The position numbers and the translations under genes were made by a program. From the NCBI GenBank assembly GCA_963760125.1, contig CAVXBV010000010.1, forward strand, positions 225,358-289,357: a DNA stretch of 64,000 bases, given 5' to 3'. Numbering within the stretch: the first letter of the stretch is position 1; each line of letters opens with the position of its first letter. The notes under the pieces were generated by a model. It was given only the letters and a program-made list of their open reading frames with translations. It searched no databases and was not told the DNA's origin. The stretch is from RYN-111 sp963760125. GTDB lineage: Bacteria; Actinomycetota; Actinomycetes; Mycobacteriales; SCTD01. Below, one piece after another: positions 41,457 through 49,399 of the stretch.

Positions 41457-42297
41457 GCCGCCCGACCGGACCCGGCTGCTGCTCCCGCTGGTGCTGGTCT
41501 GCTTCGCCGCGAACTCGCTCATCACCCGGCACGTCGTCGCGGATGACCTGCTCGACCCCGGTCTGCTCACCGCCGTGCGCTTCCTGGCGGGGGCGGCGGC
41601 GCTCCTCGTCCTCGCGGGTGTGCGGCGCGACCGCGTCGTGGTGGGTCGGGCCAACGTGCAGCCCGCGCTCTGGCTCGGGACCTACGCGGTGTGCATCTCC
41701 TACGGCTACCAGCACATCGGTGCCGCGCCGGGAACCTTCGTGTTCTACGCAGCCGTGCTGCTGGCCCTGGTCGGAGTGGACGTGCTCCGGCGCCGGGCGG
41801 TTCCCCGGCGGCGCGCGGCCGGCGCGGTCGTCTCCCTGGGCGGGCTGGCGGTCCTCGCCGCGTCGTCGCTCGACACCGTGACCACCTCGGGCGTCCTGCT
41901 GCTCTCCGCTACCGGCCTCGCCTGGGGGCTGTACACCGCGGCAGGTCAGGGGGGTGGTGATCCGACCCGCGCGACCACGGGTCACTTCGCCCTGCTCGGG
42001 GTGGTCCTGCTCGTCCCCACGGCCGTCGGGTTTACCGCCGACCTGCGGGTCAGCGGCGCCGGCCTCGCCTGGGCCGCGCTGATGGGGGCGGGCACCACGG
42101 CGTTCGCGTACGTCGCGTGGTACGCCTGCCAGCGCACGTTGTCGGGGACGGCCGCCGGGTCGGTGCAGCTGGTGATCCCGGTCCTCACGGCGATCGGCGC
42201 GGTGCTCCTGCTCGACGAGCCGTTCAGCGGACGGCTGCTGGTGGTGGCCGGCCTGGTCGGCGCGGGGATGTGGCTCGGCCGGCCACCTCGCACGTAG
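41440..42297 (+). CDS. EamA-type transporter
   Basis: 285 residues with about ten hydrophobic segments in two EamA repeats: the first holds FAANSLITRHVVADDLLDPGLLTAVRF and the second AYVAWYACQRTLSGTAAGSVQLVIPVLTAIGAVLLLDEPF. This is a drug/metabolite transporter superfamily protein, likely exporting small molecules. Translation is coupled to the previous membrane protein gene (17-nt overlap). The substrate is unknown; it neighbours, but is convergent with, the secondary-metabolite locus. Confidence 0.8.
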   Translation: MAPTAEPPDRTRLLLPLVLVCFAANSLITRHVVADDLLDPGLLTAVRFLAGAAALLVLAGVRRDRVVVGRANVQPALWLGTYAVCISYGYQHIGAAPGTFVFYAAVLLALVGVDVLRRRAVPRRRAAGAVVSLGGLAVLAASSLDTVTTSGVLLLSATGLAWGLYTAAGQGGGDPTRATTGHFALLGVVLLVPTAVGFTADLRVSGAGLAWAALMGAGTTAFAYVAWYACQRTLSGTAAGSVQLVIPVLTAIGAVLLLDEPFSGRLLVVAGLVGAGMWLGRPPRT

Positions 42298-42318
42298 ACC
42301 GGTGCGCGGCGCCCGCGG

Positions 42319-43467
42319 TCACAGGCCGGGGAGGTCAGCCTCCAGACCGAGGTGGATCTGCGCTGCGTCGACGTAGGTCTTCTCGGAGATGAACGCGTGC
42401 TGCGTCCCGGTGTAGAGGTCCCGGAAGGCCCGCTCGAGCCGGGAGCCCTCCCGGATCGCCGTCGTCCCCGCCGCGAGGTGGGCCCACTGGCCGATCTCGC
42501 GGCTGGCCTCGGTGGCGTAGGTCGCGGCGATCCTCAGGTCGGCACGCATCGTGGGGGTGAGATCGCCTCCCTCGGCCACGACTGCTTCGACCGCGGTGAA
42601 CGTCTCGACGACCCCGGCGTGGGCAGCCCGCCACATCCCCGTGTGATGGCTGAGGTTGCGCTGGAAGGTCTGCCGTCGGGCCAGCGTCTCCAGGTCCGAC
42701 ATGCGGGCCTTGGTCTTGGCCAGCTCCCGGACGTCCTCGAGCATCGACCGGGCCACCCCGAGCGCCCAGCTCGCGTGCCCGGCGGCGGTCACCGGCATGA
42801 GCCCCATCCGGTACATCGGTGCGCTGCCCCGCAAGGGCGTGCGGGTGAACAGGGGGTAGGTGCGGTACTCGGGCACGAACACGTCCTTGACGGAGTAGTC
42901 GTAGCTGCCGGTGCCCTTGAGGCCCTGCACGAACCAGCCGTCGTCGAGGCTGACGTCCTTCGCGTCCATCACGGCGACGCTGAACTGGTCGAGGTCGAAC
43001 ACGGGCTGGCCGTCCACAACCTTCATGAACCCGCCGCAGATCACGGGGGAGTGGCCCACCCCTGAGCCGAAGTTCCAGGCGCCGGTGATCTCGAACCCGC
43101 CCTCGACGGACGTGCCCATCCCGTTGGGGAACAGCTGACCTCCGCTCGTGATGCGCTGGCCCGCGCCGAAGACCTCGTCGAACCCCTTGTCCGGCAGGTA
43201 CACCGCGGCGGCCATGGCCGTCGGCAGGTTGGCGATCCCCGTCCAGCCGGCGGCTCCGTCAGCGCTGGCCAGCTCCACCCACATCGCGATGAGCTCACGA
43301 AAGCCCGGCTCGCTGCCCCCCGCCTCGGTCGGGTTGAGGTAGGTCATCAGGCCGCTCGTCCACAGCGCCTCCACGGCGCGAGGGGTGAAGGTGCGGGCGG
43401 CTTCGCTCGGTCCCGCCTCCTCCTCCAGGACGGTCCGGATCCCCTGCGCTGCTGTCAGTCCGTGCAC
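42319..43467 (-). CDS. Acyl-CoA dehydrogenase-fold flavin monooxygenase-like protein
   Basis: 382 residues. Acyl-CoA dehydrogenase fold, closest in appearance to group D flavin monooxygenases such as HsaA/HpaB: LMTYLNPTEAGGSEPGF, ITGAWNFGSGVGHS, GLKGTGSYDYSVKDVFVPEYR. These enzymes use reduced flavin from a partner reductase to hydroxylate aromatic substrates; some members are true dehydrogenases. The gene lies 9 nt downstream of the SDR gene in the leftward unit of the polyketide locus, so tailoring of an aromatic product is a reasonable inference. Confidence 0.72.
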   Translation of the reverse strand: MHGLTAAQGIRTVLEEEAGPSEAARTFTPRAVEALWTSGLMTYLNPTEAGGSEPGFRELIAMWVELASADGAAGWTGIANLPTAMAAAVYLPDKGFDEVFGAGQRITSGGQLFPNGMGTSVEGGFEITGAWNFGSGVGHSPVICGGFMKVVDGQPVFDLDQFSVAVMDAKDVSLDDGWFVQGLKGTGSYDYSVKDVFVPEYRTYPLFTRTPLRGSAPMYRMGLMPVTAAGHASWALGVARSMLEDVRELAKTKARMSDLETLARRQTFQRNLSHHTGMWRAAHAGVVETFTAVEAVVAEGGDLTPTMRADLRIAATYATEASREIGQWAHLAAGTTAIREGSRLERAFRDLYTGTQHAFISEKTYVDAAQIHLGLEADLPGL

Positions 43468-43476
43468 CAGTGACTC

Positions 43477-44217
43477 CTAGAACTTCGGGAACAGGCGGGG
43501 GTTGAGCCCGGCGGTCATCCCGCCGTCGACCACCATGGCCGACCCGGTCATGAACGACGCCTCGGACGAGGCGAGGAACACGATGGCGTTGGCGATCTCG
43601 GCCGCCTCGCCGAAGCGACCCAGCGCGTGGGCGTTCAGCATCGTCTCCTTGTACTGCTCCATCCCTGGCTGGTCGATCAGGTCCAGCAGCATGGGGGTGC
43701 TGATCCCTCCCGGGCAGACGGCGTTCACCCGGATGCCGTTCTTCCCGTAGTCGATCGCCATCGACTTCGTCAGCATGATGACCCCGCCCTTGGAGGCGTT
43801 GTAGGCCGAGCCGGCCTCGGTGCCCTCGACGCCCTCGATGCTGGCGATGTTCACGACGCTGCCCGACCCCTGCCGGATCATCTGCGTGCAGACGTGCTTG
43901 CACACCAGGAACGTGCCCTTCAGGTTGATGTCGAGCACGCGGTCCCACTCGTCGCCGTCGACGATGTGCACCGGTCCGCCCCCTGCCACGCCCGCGGCGT
44001 TGACGACAACGTCGAGGCGCCCGTGCTTGCTCACGATGTCCGCGACGGCCGATGCCACGGCCTGCTCGTCGCGGACGTCGAACAGGTAGTCCACGTCGCC
44101 GGCGACGTCGTTGGTCAGCACGATGGCGCCCTCCTTCGCGAACCGCTGAGCGGTCGCGAGGCCGATCCCGGAGGCACCGCCGGTGATGAACGCGACCAGG
44201 TCCTGGAGCTGTCCCAT
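43477..44217 (-). CDS. Short-chain dehydrogenase/reductase
   Basis: 246 residues. Classical SDR: Rossmann TGGASGIGLATAQ at about 11, NAAGVAGGG, and catalytic YNASKGG (Tyr-x3-Lys) with a Ser in NIASIEGVEG. NAD(P)-dependent oxidation or reduction of a hydroxyl/keto group. In the same leftward unit as the methyltransferase (115 nt upstream) and the flavoprotein (9 nt downstream). Confidence 0.85.
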   Translation of the reverse strand: MGQLQDLVAFITGGASGIGLATAQRFAKEGAIVLTNDVAGDVDYLFDVRDEQAVASAVADIVSKHGRLDVVVNAAGVAGGGPVHIVDGDEWDRVLDINLKGTFLVCKHVCTQMIRQGSGSVVNIASIEGVEGTEAGSAYNASKGGVIMLTKSMAIDYGKNGIRVNAVCPGGISTPMLLDLIDQPGMEQYKETMLNAHALGRFGEAAEIANAIVFLASSEASFMTGSAMVVDGGMTAGLNPRLFPKF

Positions 44218-44332
44218 CGTTGCTTCTCTCTCGTCGTCGGGCTGGGCGGCGCCCTCGAGCAGGGCCGCTGCTGACCGTAGGCGCCTTTGGGTGCCCGCGA
44301 CAGGCCCCCCTTCCCTTGTGAGGGGCGTCCGC

Positions 44333-45340
44333 CTAGACCTTCTCGGCGACGATGCGCCAGTTCAGGTCGGCGATCTTGGCGCGCTCGGCCTCGGTCCAGG
44401 CCTGACCTCCGCGCTGCAGCAGGTCGAGCGACTCCTCGATCCACGCCGGGGCGACGTTGACCTTCTCGAGCGCCCGGATGAACCGGCGGCCCCAGAGGAT
44501 CAGGTCGCGCTTCTGCTCGCACAGCGGCCAGGCCTCGCTCTTGGACGGAGCGGAGAGCAGGATCTTGAAGCCGGCGCGCTCGAGAGCCGCGCAGACGTCC
44601 GCGGGGTACATCGACTGGGTCGCCGCGAGCGTCGGCAGGAACAGGCGGTGCAGGGCGACGTGCTCGTCGTTCGCCCAGTCGAAGTACGGCGTGAGCAGGT
44701 ACTCCGAGCAGGCGTAGCGCGCGCCAGGCTTGAGGACACGGGCCATCTCGCGCGCGTGGAGGTCGAGCTCGTCCTTCTTGAAGAACGGCCACACCGCTTG
44801 GAAGGAGAAGCACCCGTCGAACGACGCGGAGGGGTACTCCAGCGGCTTGTGGTGATCGCCGACCGTGAAGTGCAGGCGGTCGCTCATGCCGCAGCGGGCC
44901 GCCCACGCGATCCCGTTCTGCACCTGGTCGGGGTCGATGTTGTAGCCCGACACCTGCCCACCGGTGATCGTCGCGAAGTGATGGGCGATGCGACCGCGAC
45001 CGCAGCCCATGTCGAGTAGGTGGGAGCTCGCCGGGTCGTCCAGGGCCAGCTCCGCGAGGACGGCCTGCTCGGTGAGGATCTGGTTGTCGTACAACCCCTT
45101 CTTCTCATCGAGCATCGGCGGGATGTAGAGCTTCTCCAGGTCGAAGACCGACAGCATGTTGTTGAGGACCTTGTAGTAGTCCGCGACCGCCTTCGTCTCG
45201 TCGGCGGTCTCGGTCGGCTCACCGGCTTGCATCCGCTGGAAGAACCGGTAGGCGTCGATGCACGCCTGCTTGTCCGCGGCGGGCAGCGTCGCCAACCGCT
45301 TGAGCCCGATGGCGGCCGTCTTCAGGCGGTAGGAGTCCAC
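44333..45340 (-). CDS. SAM-dependent methyltransferase (sterol C-24 MT-like)
   Basis: 335 residues from GTG 45340 (an in-frame ATG at 45406 lies within the operator and would add 22 residues). SAM-binding site HLLDMGCGRGRIAHHFA, then VSGYNIDPDQ, GCFSFQAVWPFF and ARVLKPGARYACSEYLLTPYF. The architecture with a long N-terminal helical part recalls cycloartenol/sterol C-24 methyltransferases and related natural-product C- or O-methyltransferases. It is the first gene of the leftward unit and shares a regulatory region with the TetR gene. Confidence 0.72.
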   Translation of the reverse strand: MDSYRLKTAAIGLKRLATLPAADKQACIDAYRFFQRMQAGEPTETADETKAVADYYKVLNNMLSVFDLEKLYIPPMLDEKKGLYDNQILTEQAVLAELALDDPASSHLLDMGCGRGRIAHHFATITGGQVSGYNIDPDQVQNGIAWAARCGMSDRLHFTVGDHHKPLEYPSASFDGCFSFQAVWPFFKKDELDLHAREMARVLKPGARYACSEYLLTPYFDWANDEHVALHRLFLPTLAATQSMYPADVCAALERAGFKILLSAPSKSEAWPLCEQKRDLILWGRRFIRALEKVNVAPAWIEESLDLLQRGGQAWTEAERAKIADLNWRIVAEKV

Positions 45341-45373
45341 GTGTGGCCCTTCGTTCGACCTGGTCAGGTCGGG

Positions 45374-45403
45374 TTGACGCCTGTGCGGCGCCGTCGTTAC
45401 ATT
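45374..45403 (+). promoter_or_regulatory. Candidate tetR promoter TTGACG-N18-TACATT
   Basis: TTGACG (45374-45379) and TACATT (45398-45403) with 18 nt spacing, reading toward the TetR gene. The -10 overlaps the left arm of the inverted repeat. Confidence 0.5.
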
Positions 45404-45425
45404 CATACAGCAGTTGGATGAATGT
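45399..45425. promoter_or_regulatory. Inverted-repeat operator for TetR regulator
   Basis: Perfect 8-bp arms ACATTCAT / ATGAATGT separated by 11 nt, between the divergent methyltransferase and TetR genes. It overlaps the candidate tetR promoter on the plus strand and, on the minus strand, TTCACA-N16-TATGAA (45402-45429). A regulator bound here could block both directions; this geometry is typical of TetR autoregulation. Confidence 0.65.
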
Positions 45426-45441
45426 GTGAAGAAGGAGAGCA

Positions 45442-46050
45442 GTGGGCTTCCACGGCTGGCACGGGGACCCGCCCCCCACCGAGACCCTCGCCCGGGAGCG
45501 CCTGCTCGCCGCGGCCAACCGGTGCCTGGACCGGGTGGGGGTCGCGAAGGTGACGCTGTCGGATGTCGCCGCGGAGGCCGGGGTCACCCGGCAGACGGTC
45601 TACCGCTACTACCCGAACCTGGCAGAGGTGCTCCACGCCGTGGCCGAGAGCGGTGCCGCCGACTTCGTCGCCCGGATGCAGGCGCACCTGAGCGAGCACA
45701 CCGCGCCGGTGGACGTGGTGATCGAGGCCATCGTGTTCTGCCTCGAGGAGCTGCCGCAGGAGCCCCGGATCGGGATCCTGCTGCAGGCCGGTGACCAGGA
45801 CCTGTTCGGCCGGGGGATCACCTCCTCGACCGGGATCGATCTGGGTGCGCAGTTCCTGCGGCAGCTGCCCGTGGACTGGCGGGCCAGGGGGATCGACGAC
45901 GATGACCTCGAAGGCCTGGCCGAGCTGATGCTGCGCCTCATCGGGTCGCTCACCCAGCACCCGTCGGTCAGCCCCCGGTCGCCGGACGAGGCGCGTCGCT
46001 ACGTGCGCCGCTGGCTCGGGCCGGCCCTGACGGGCGCCGGGTCCGGCTGA
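45442..46050 (+). CDS. TetR family regulator of the polyketide locus
   Basis: 202 residues from GTG 45442, with GAAGGAGAG upstream. N-terminal HTH (about residues 17-62): RLLAAANRCLDRVG, TLSDVAAEAGVTRQTVYRYYPN. The C-terminal ligand domain is unassigned. It is first in the rightward unit and its gene abuts an inverted repeat that also faces the leftward methyltransferase gene, so it likely controls both. The inducer is probably a pathway metabolite, by inference. Confidence 0.85.
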   Translation: MGFHGWHGDPPPTETLARERLLAAANRCLDRVGVAKVTLSDVAAEAGVTRQTVYRYYPNLAEVLHAVAESGAADFVARMQAHLSEHTAPVDVVIEAIVFCLEELPQEPRIGILLQAGDQDLFGRGITSSTGIDLGAQFLRQLPVDWRARGIDDDDLEGLAELMLRLIGSLTQHPSVSPRSPDEARRYVRRWLGPALTGAGSG

Positions 46051-46087
46051 TCTCACCGCGACGACTGGGAGCCTGCAGGATGGAACG

Positions 46088-47497
46088 ATGACCGTCCTCG
46101 TCGTGGGTGCCGGACCGACGGGGCTGACGGTTGCGGCGCTGCTCGGCCAGCGCGGCATCGCCTGCGTCGTGGTGGACCGGTGGACGGAGGCCTACGGGCT
46201 GCCGCGCGCGGTGCACCTGGACGACGAGTGCCTGCGGATCCTGCAGGAGATCGGCGTCGCCGAGCGGCTGGTCACCAGACCCGCGCTGGGCCTGCGCCTC
46301 GTCGACGCCCACCACCGGACGATGGCCCAGTTCGACCGGAGGACCGGCCGCTTCGGGTACCCGCAGGCGAACATGTTCGAGCAGCCGGACCTCGAGCGGT
46401 TGCTCCGCGAGCGCCTCGCCGAGCTTCCCTGTGTCGACCTGCGTGAGGGCACAGAGCTCATCGCGTTGGACGGGTCGCTGCGTGACACGAGCACGGGCGA
46501 CGTCACCCAGGTGCCGTACCGCTACCTGCTCGGGTGCGACGGCGCGGCGAGCACGGTGCGCGAGCTGGCCGGGATCGGGTGGCGTGAGCGCGGCTTCGAA
46601 GACCGCTGGCTCGTCGTCGACGGACGGCAGGCGACGCCGCTGGGCACCTGGGACGGTGTGGTCCAGGTCTGTGACCCGGCTCGGGCCGCGACCTTCATGC
46701 AGGTCAGTGCAGACCACTACCGGTGGGAGTTCCGGCTGCACGAAGGGGAGAGCGCCGACGGGATCGACCTCGCCGCACTGCTGCGCCGGTGGCCGGTGAG
46801 CCCGGACCTGGAGGTCGTCCGGAGAGCGGAGTACGTCTTTCGCGCCGGCGTGGCCGACACCTGGCGTCAGGGCAACGTGCTGCTCCTCGGCGATGCGGCG
46901 CACCAGACCCCGCCGTTCATCGGTCAGGGGCTGGGCCTCGGCCTGCGGGACGCCGCCAACGTCGCCTGGAAGTTCGAGCGCACGCAGCTGCTCGACACCT
47001 ACGAGAGCGAGCGCCGGCCGCACGCCGAGGCGCTGATCAAGAAGGCTGTCGTCGTCGGCTGGGCCCTGACCGGCGGGCAGGGGGCGGCGTCCGCCGTCCG
47101 CCGCCGGGCGTTGGCAGCGCTCTGTCGCTACCCCGGGCTGATGAGCAGGGCGTTCGACCGCGACACCCCCGCGCTGCGGCGCGGTCCGCTGGTGGCCACG
47201 GGGTTCAGGTCGCTGGCAGGACAGCTGATCCCCCAGCCCACGAAGGCCTTCGACACCGAGCTGGGCAGTGGCTTCGCCCTCGTGGTGCTCCATCCGCCCC
47301 GTGCCGCGGTGGCTGCCGCGGGTCGCGCCCTGGGCGCCCGTCAGGTGCTGGCGCCGCCGGCCGTCGCCGAGTGGATGCGGCGCGGTCGGACGACCGCCGT
47401 ACTGGTGCGCCCCGACCGCGTGGTCCTGGCGGCAGCCGGCCGACGAGGTCACCTGTCACGTGCCGGCCGGGTCGCTGTGGCCACGGCGACCACCTAG
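46088..47497 (+). CDS. FAD-dependent aromatic monooxygenase (hydroxylase)
   Basis: 469 residues. N-terminal GxGxxG (VVGAGPTGLTVAALL), the DG motif in LLGCDGAAS and the GD motif in LLGDAAHQTPPFIGQGLGLGLRDAANVAWK. Class A flavoprotein hydroxylase similar to MhpA/3-(3-hydroxyphenyl)propionate hydroxylase and to the tailoring hydroxylases of phenolic lipids. Upstream by 37 nt is the TetR gene; downstream after 9 nt the methyltransferase. In a type III PKS operon it probably hydroxylates the aromatic ring made by the synthase. Confidence 0.85.
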   Translation: MTVLVVGAGPTGLTVAALLGQRGIACVVVDRWTEAYGLPRAVHLDDECLRILQEIGVAERLVTRPALGLRLVDAHHRTMAQFDRRTGRFGYPQANMFEQPDLERLLRERLAELPCVDLREGTELIALDGSLRDTSTGDVTQVPYRYLLGCDGAASTVRELAGIGWRERGFEDRWLVVDGRQATPLGTWDGVVQVCDPARAATFMQVSADHYRWEFRLHEGESADGIDLAALLRRWPVSPDLEVVRRAEYVFRAGVADTWRQGNVLLLGDAAHQTPPFIGQGLGLGLRDAANVAWKFERTQLLDTYESERRPHAEALIKKAVVVGWALTGGQGAASAVRRRALAALCRYPGLMSRAFDRDTPALRRGPLVATGFRSLAGQLIPQPTKAFDTELGSGFALVVLHPPRAAVAAAGRALGARQVLAPPAVAEWMRRGRTTAVLVRPDRVVLAAAGRRGHLSRAGRVAVATATT

Positions 47498-47500
47498 GTT
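47495..47500 (+). promoter_or_regulatory. -10-like TAGGTT before the methyltransferase
   Basis: TAGGTT is 6 nt before ATG 47507 and overlaps the TAG stop of the monooxygenase gene. It may be an internal promoter for the methyltransferase and synthase. Confidence 0.4.
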
Positions 47501-47506
47501 GGCAGC

Positions 47507-48202
47507 ATGAGAGCCCGCACGGTCCGCTCCCGGAACGAGCTCCAGCAGTACGACGACCTGGCGGACCAGTGGTGGGAGCCGCGAGGCGAGTTCGCGATGC
47601 TCACGTGGATCTCCGCTGCGCGGGTGCGACACCTCCCGGCCGCCGGAGGTCTGCTGCTCGACGTCGCTTGCGGCGGCGGTCTGCTTGCACCCTTCGTCAC
47701 CGGGTGGACCCACGTCGGGGTCGATCTGTCCCGCCCCGGGTTGCTCCTGGCTCGAGCCCACGGTGTCCTCGTCGCCCAGGCGGACGTGGTCCGGCTCCCC
47801 TTCGCCGACGGCACCTTCGACGTCGTGGTGGCCGGCGAGATCCTCGAGCACGTCGAGGACCTGGCCGGCGTGGTGGCGGAGGTCTGCCGGGTCCTGCGAC
47901 CCGGGGGAACCCTTGTCATCGACACGATCGCGCGCACCTGGTGGGGCCGGTTCTCCTCGATCACCGTGGGGGAGCGGATCCCGGCCGGTCCGCCGAAGCT
48001 GTTGCACGACCACCGCCTGTTCGTCGACCGTGCCGAGCTGCTCGCCCTGGCCGCAGCTCAGGGTGTGACGTTGCGGCTCAACGGGCTCCGGCCATCCTTC
48101 GTCGACTACCTGCTGTGGTTGCTGGGTAGGCGCCCGGTCGTGCGGATGCTCACCACCCGCTCCACCGCAGGTCTGTTCCAGGGGGCAGGGGTCAAGGCGT
48201 GA
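47507..48202 (+). CDS. UbiG-like SAM methyltransferase
   Basis: 231 residues. Class I methyltransferase with LLLDVACGGGLLAPFV (motif I), VGVDLSRPGLLLARA, LPFADGTFDVVVAGEILEHVEDL and VLRPGGTLVIDTIAR. Resembles UbiG-type O-methyltransferases of quinone biosynthesis (YDDLADQWWEPRGEF at the N-terminus). It overlaps the polyketide synthase gene by 4 nt, so the two are translated together; the likely substrate is a hydroxyl group of the phenolic or quinone product. Confidence 0.8.
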   Translation: MRARTVRSRNELQQYDDLADQWWEPRGEFAMLTWISAARVRHLPAAGGLLLDVACGGGLLAPFVTGWTHVGVDLSRPGLLLARAHGVLVAQADVVRLPFADGTFDVVVAGEILEHVEDLAGVVAEVCRVLRPGGTLVIDTIARTWWGRFSSITVGERIPAGPPKLLHDHRLFVDRAELLALAAAQGVTLRLNGLRPSFVDYLLWLLGRRPVVRMLTTRSTAGLFQGAGVKA

Positions 48203-49245
48203 CGTCAGCAAGGATCGTCGGGCACGGGTCCGCCCTGCCGCCGGCCATGGACCACGCCGAGATGTGGGACGGCTTCTTCGCCGGTCACTACGCCGACAAC
48301 CGGATCGCCGCCAAGGTGTGGGCCACCGCCGGGATCACGACCCGACACGCTGTTGCGGACCCGCGCAAGGAGGATGTCTCGTCCTGGGGGACGGGCGCGC
48401 GCATGGAGCGGTTCGCGCAGGACGCCCCGCCGCTCGGGCACGCTGCCGTCACCGCGGCGCTCGTTGATGCGGGACTCGACGCCTCCGACGTCGGGCTCTT
48501 CGCCGTGGTGTCCTGCACCGGTTACGCCACCCCGGGTCTTGACATCCTGCTGGCGCGTGACCTCGGCATGTCCCCCGACGTCCAGCGCCTGTGCATCGGC
48601 CATATGGGCTGCTACGCAGCGATTCCCGGCCTCGGTGCCGTCTCCGACTTCGTCGTCGCGCGTGGCAAGCCGGCGGTGCTCCTGTGCGTGGAGCTCACCA
48701 GCCTGCACATCCAGCCCGCGACCGACAGCGTCCAGCAGATGGTCGCCCACGCGCTGTTCGCCGACGCAGCGGCTGCTGTCGTCGTCGTCCCGTCATCCGC
48801 CGGCCAGCCCGGCCTCGACATCGTCGACCTCTCCGCGCGGACCGACGTGACCACCCTGGACCACATGACGTGGGACGTGACCGACCTCGGGTTCCGGATG
48901 GGGCTCTCGCCGCGCGTGCCCGACGTCCTCGCCCGTCATGCCCGCCCCGTCGTCTCCGACCTCCTGGACCAGCACGATCTCGCGCTCACCGACGTCGGCG
49001 GGTGGGCCGTGCACCCCGGTGGTCGCAGGATCGTTGAGGTCGTCGCAGCCGAGCTCGACCTGCCCGAGAGCGCCGTGCGTCACTCCTACGACGTCCTGCG
49101 CGACGTCGGCAACTGCTCGTCCGCGACCGTGCTGCTCGTGCTCGACCGCGTCCGGCGGGGCCTCGACGCCGGGGACCCGGTCGTCGCGATGGCCTTCGGC
49201 CCCGGCCTCACGCTCTACAACGCGCTGCTGCGCGCCGGCGACTGA
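48199..49245 (+). CDS. Type III polyketide synthase (chalcone/stilbene synthase family)
   Basis: 348 residues. Thiolase-fold enzyme with catalytic Cys in IGHMGCYAAIPGL (about residue 138), His in WAVHPGGRRI (about 273) and Asn in VGNCSSATV (about 305). HPGG is the type III PKS signature; KAS III (FabH) has a different His context. It would extend an acyl-CoA starter with malonyl-CoA and cyclise to a phenol, resorcinol or pyrone. It lies in an operon with a flavin hydroxylase and a methyltransferase, the same functional trio as in the phenolic-lipid (srs) pathway of Streptomyces. Product not predictable. Confidence 0.85.
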   Translation: MTSARIVGHGSALPPAMDHAEMWDGFFAGHYADNRIAAKVWATAGITTRHAVADPRKEDVSSWGTGARMERFAQDAPPLGHAAVTAALVDAGLDASDVGLFAVVSCTGYATPGLDILLARDLGMSPDVQRLCIGHMGCYAAIPGLGAVSDFVVARGKPAVLLCVELTSLHIQPATDSVQQMVAHALFADAAAAVVVVPSSAGQPGLDIVDLSARTDVTTLDHMTWDVTDLGFRMGLSPRVPDVLARHARPVVSDLLDQHDLALTDVGGWAVHPGGRRIVEVVAAELDLPESAVRHSYDVLRDVGNCSSATVLLVLDRVRRGLDAGDPVVAMAFGPGLTLYNALLRAGD

Positions 49246-49344
49246 CCGAGTCCGGGCCCGACCGCTCGGCGGACCAGACCTCAGCGGCGGAGCACGACCT
49301 GCACCGCCGCCCGTCGCTTGATGCCGCATCCTCGCCGGACTCGA

Positions 49345-49373
49345 TCCTTGACGGATCTCGCTCCTTGACGGAT
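49345..49373. repeat. Direct repeat of TCCTTGACGGAT before the amidohydrolase
   Basis: Two exact 12-bp copies (49345-49356 and 49362-49373), start to start 17 bp. Each contains TTGACG, a possible -35. Just downstream lies AGAGA-N10-TCTCT (49374-49393), a weak inverted repeat. Together they form the 154-nt gap between the synthase and amidohydrolase genes. Confidence 0.6.
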
Positions 49374-49399
49374 AGAGACTGATCGGTTTCTCTTTGCCC

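Noticed and set aside
48199..49245. KAS III (FabH) as alternative for the type III PKS
   Set aside because: The His context is HPGG and the Asn context GNCSSAT, unlike FabH; operon partners also fit a type III PKS.
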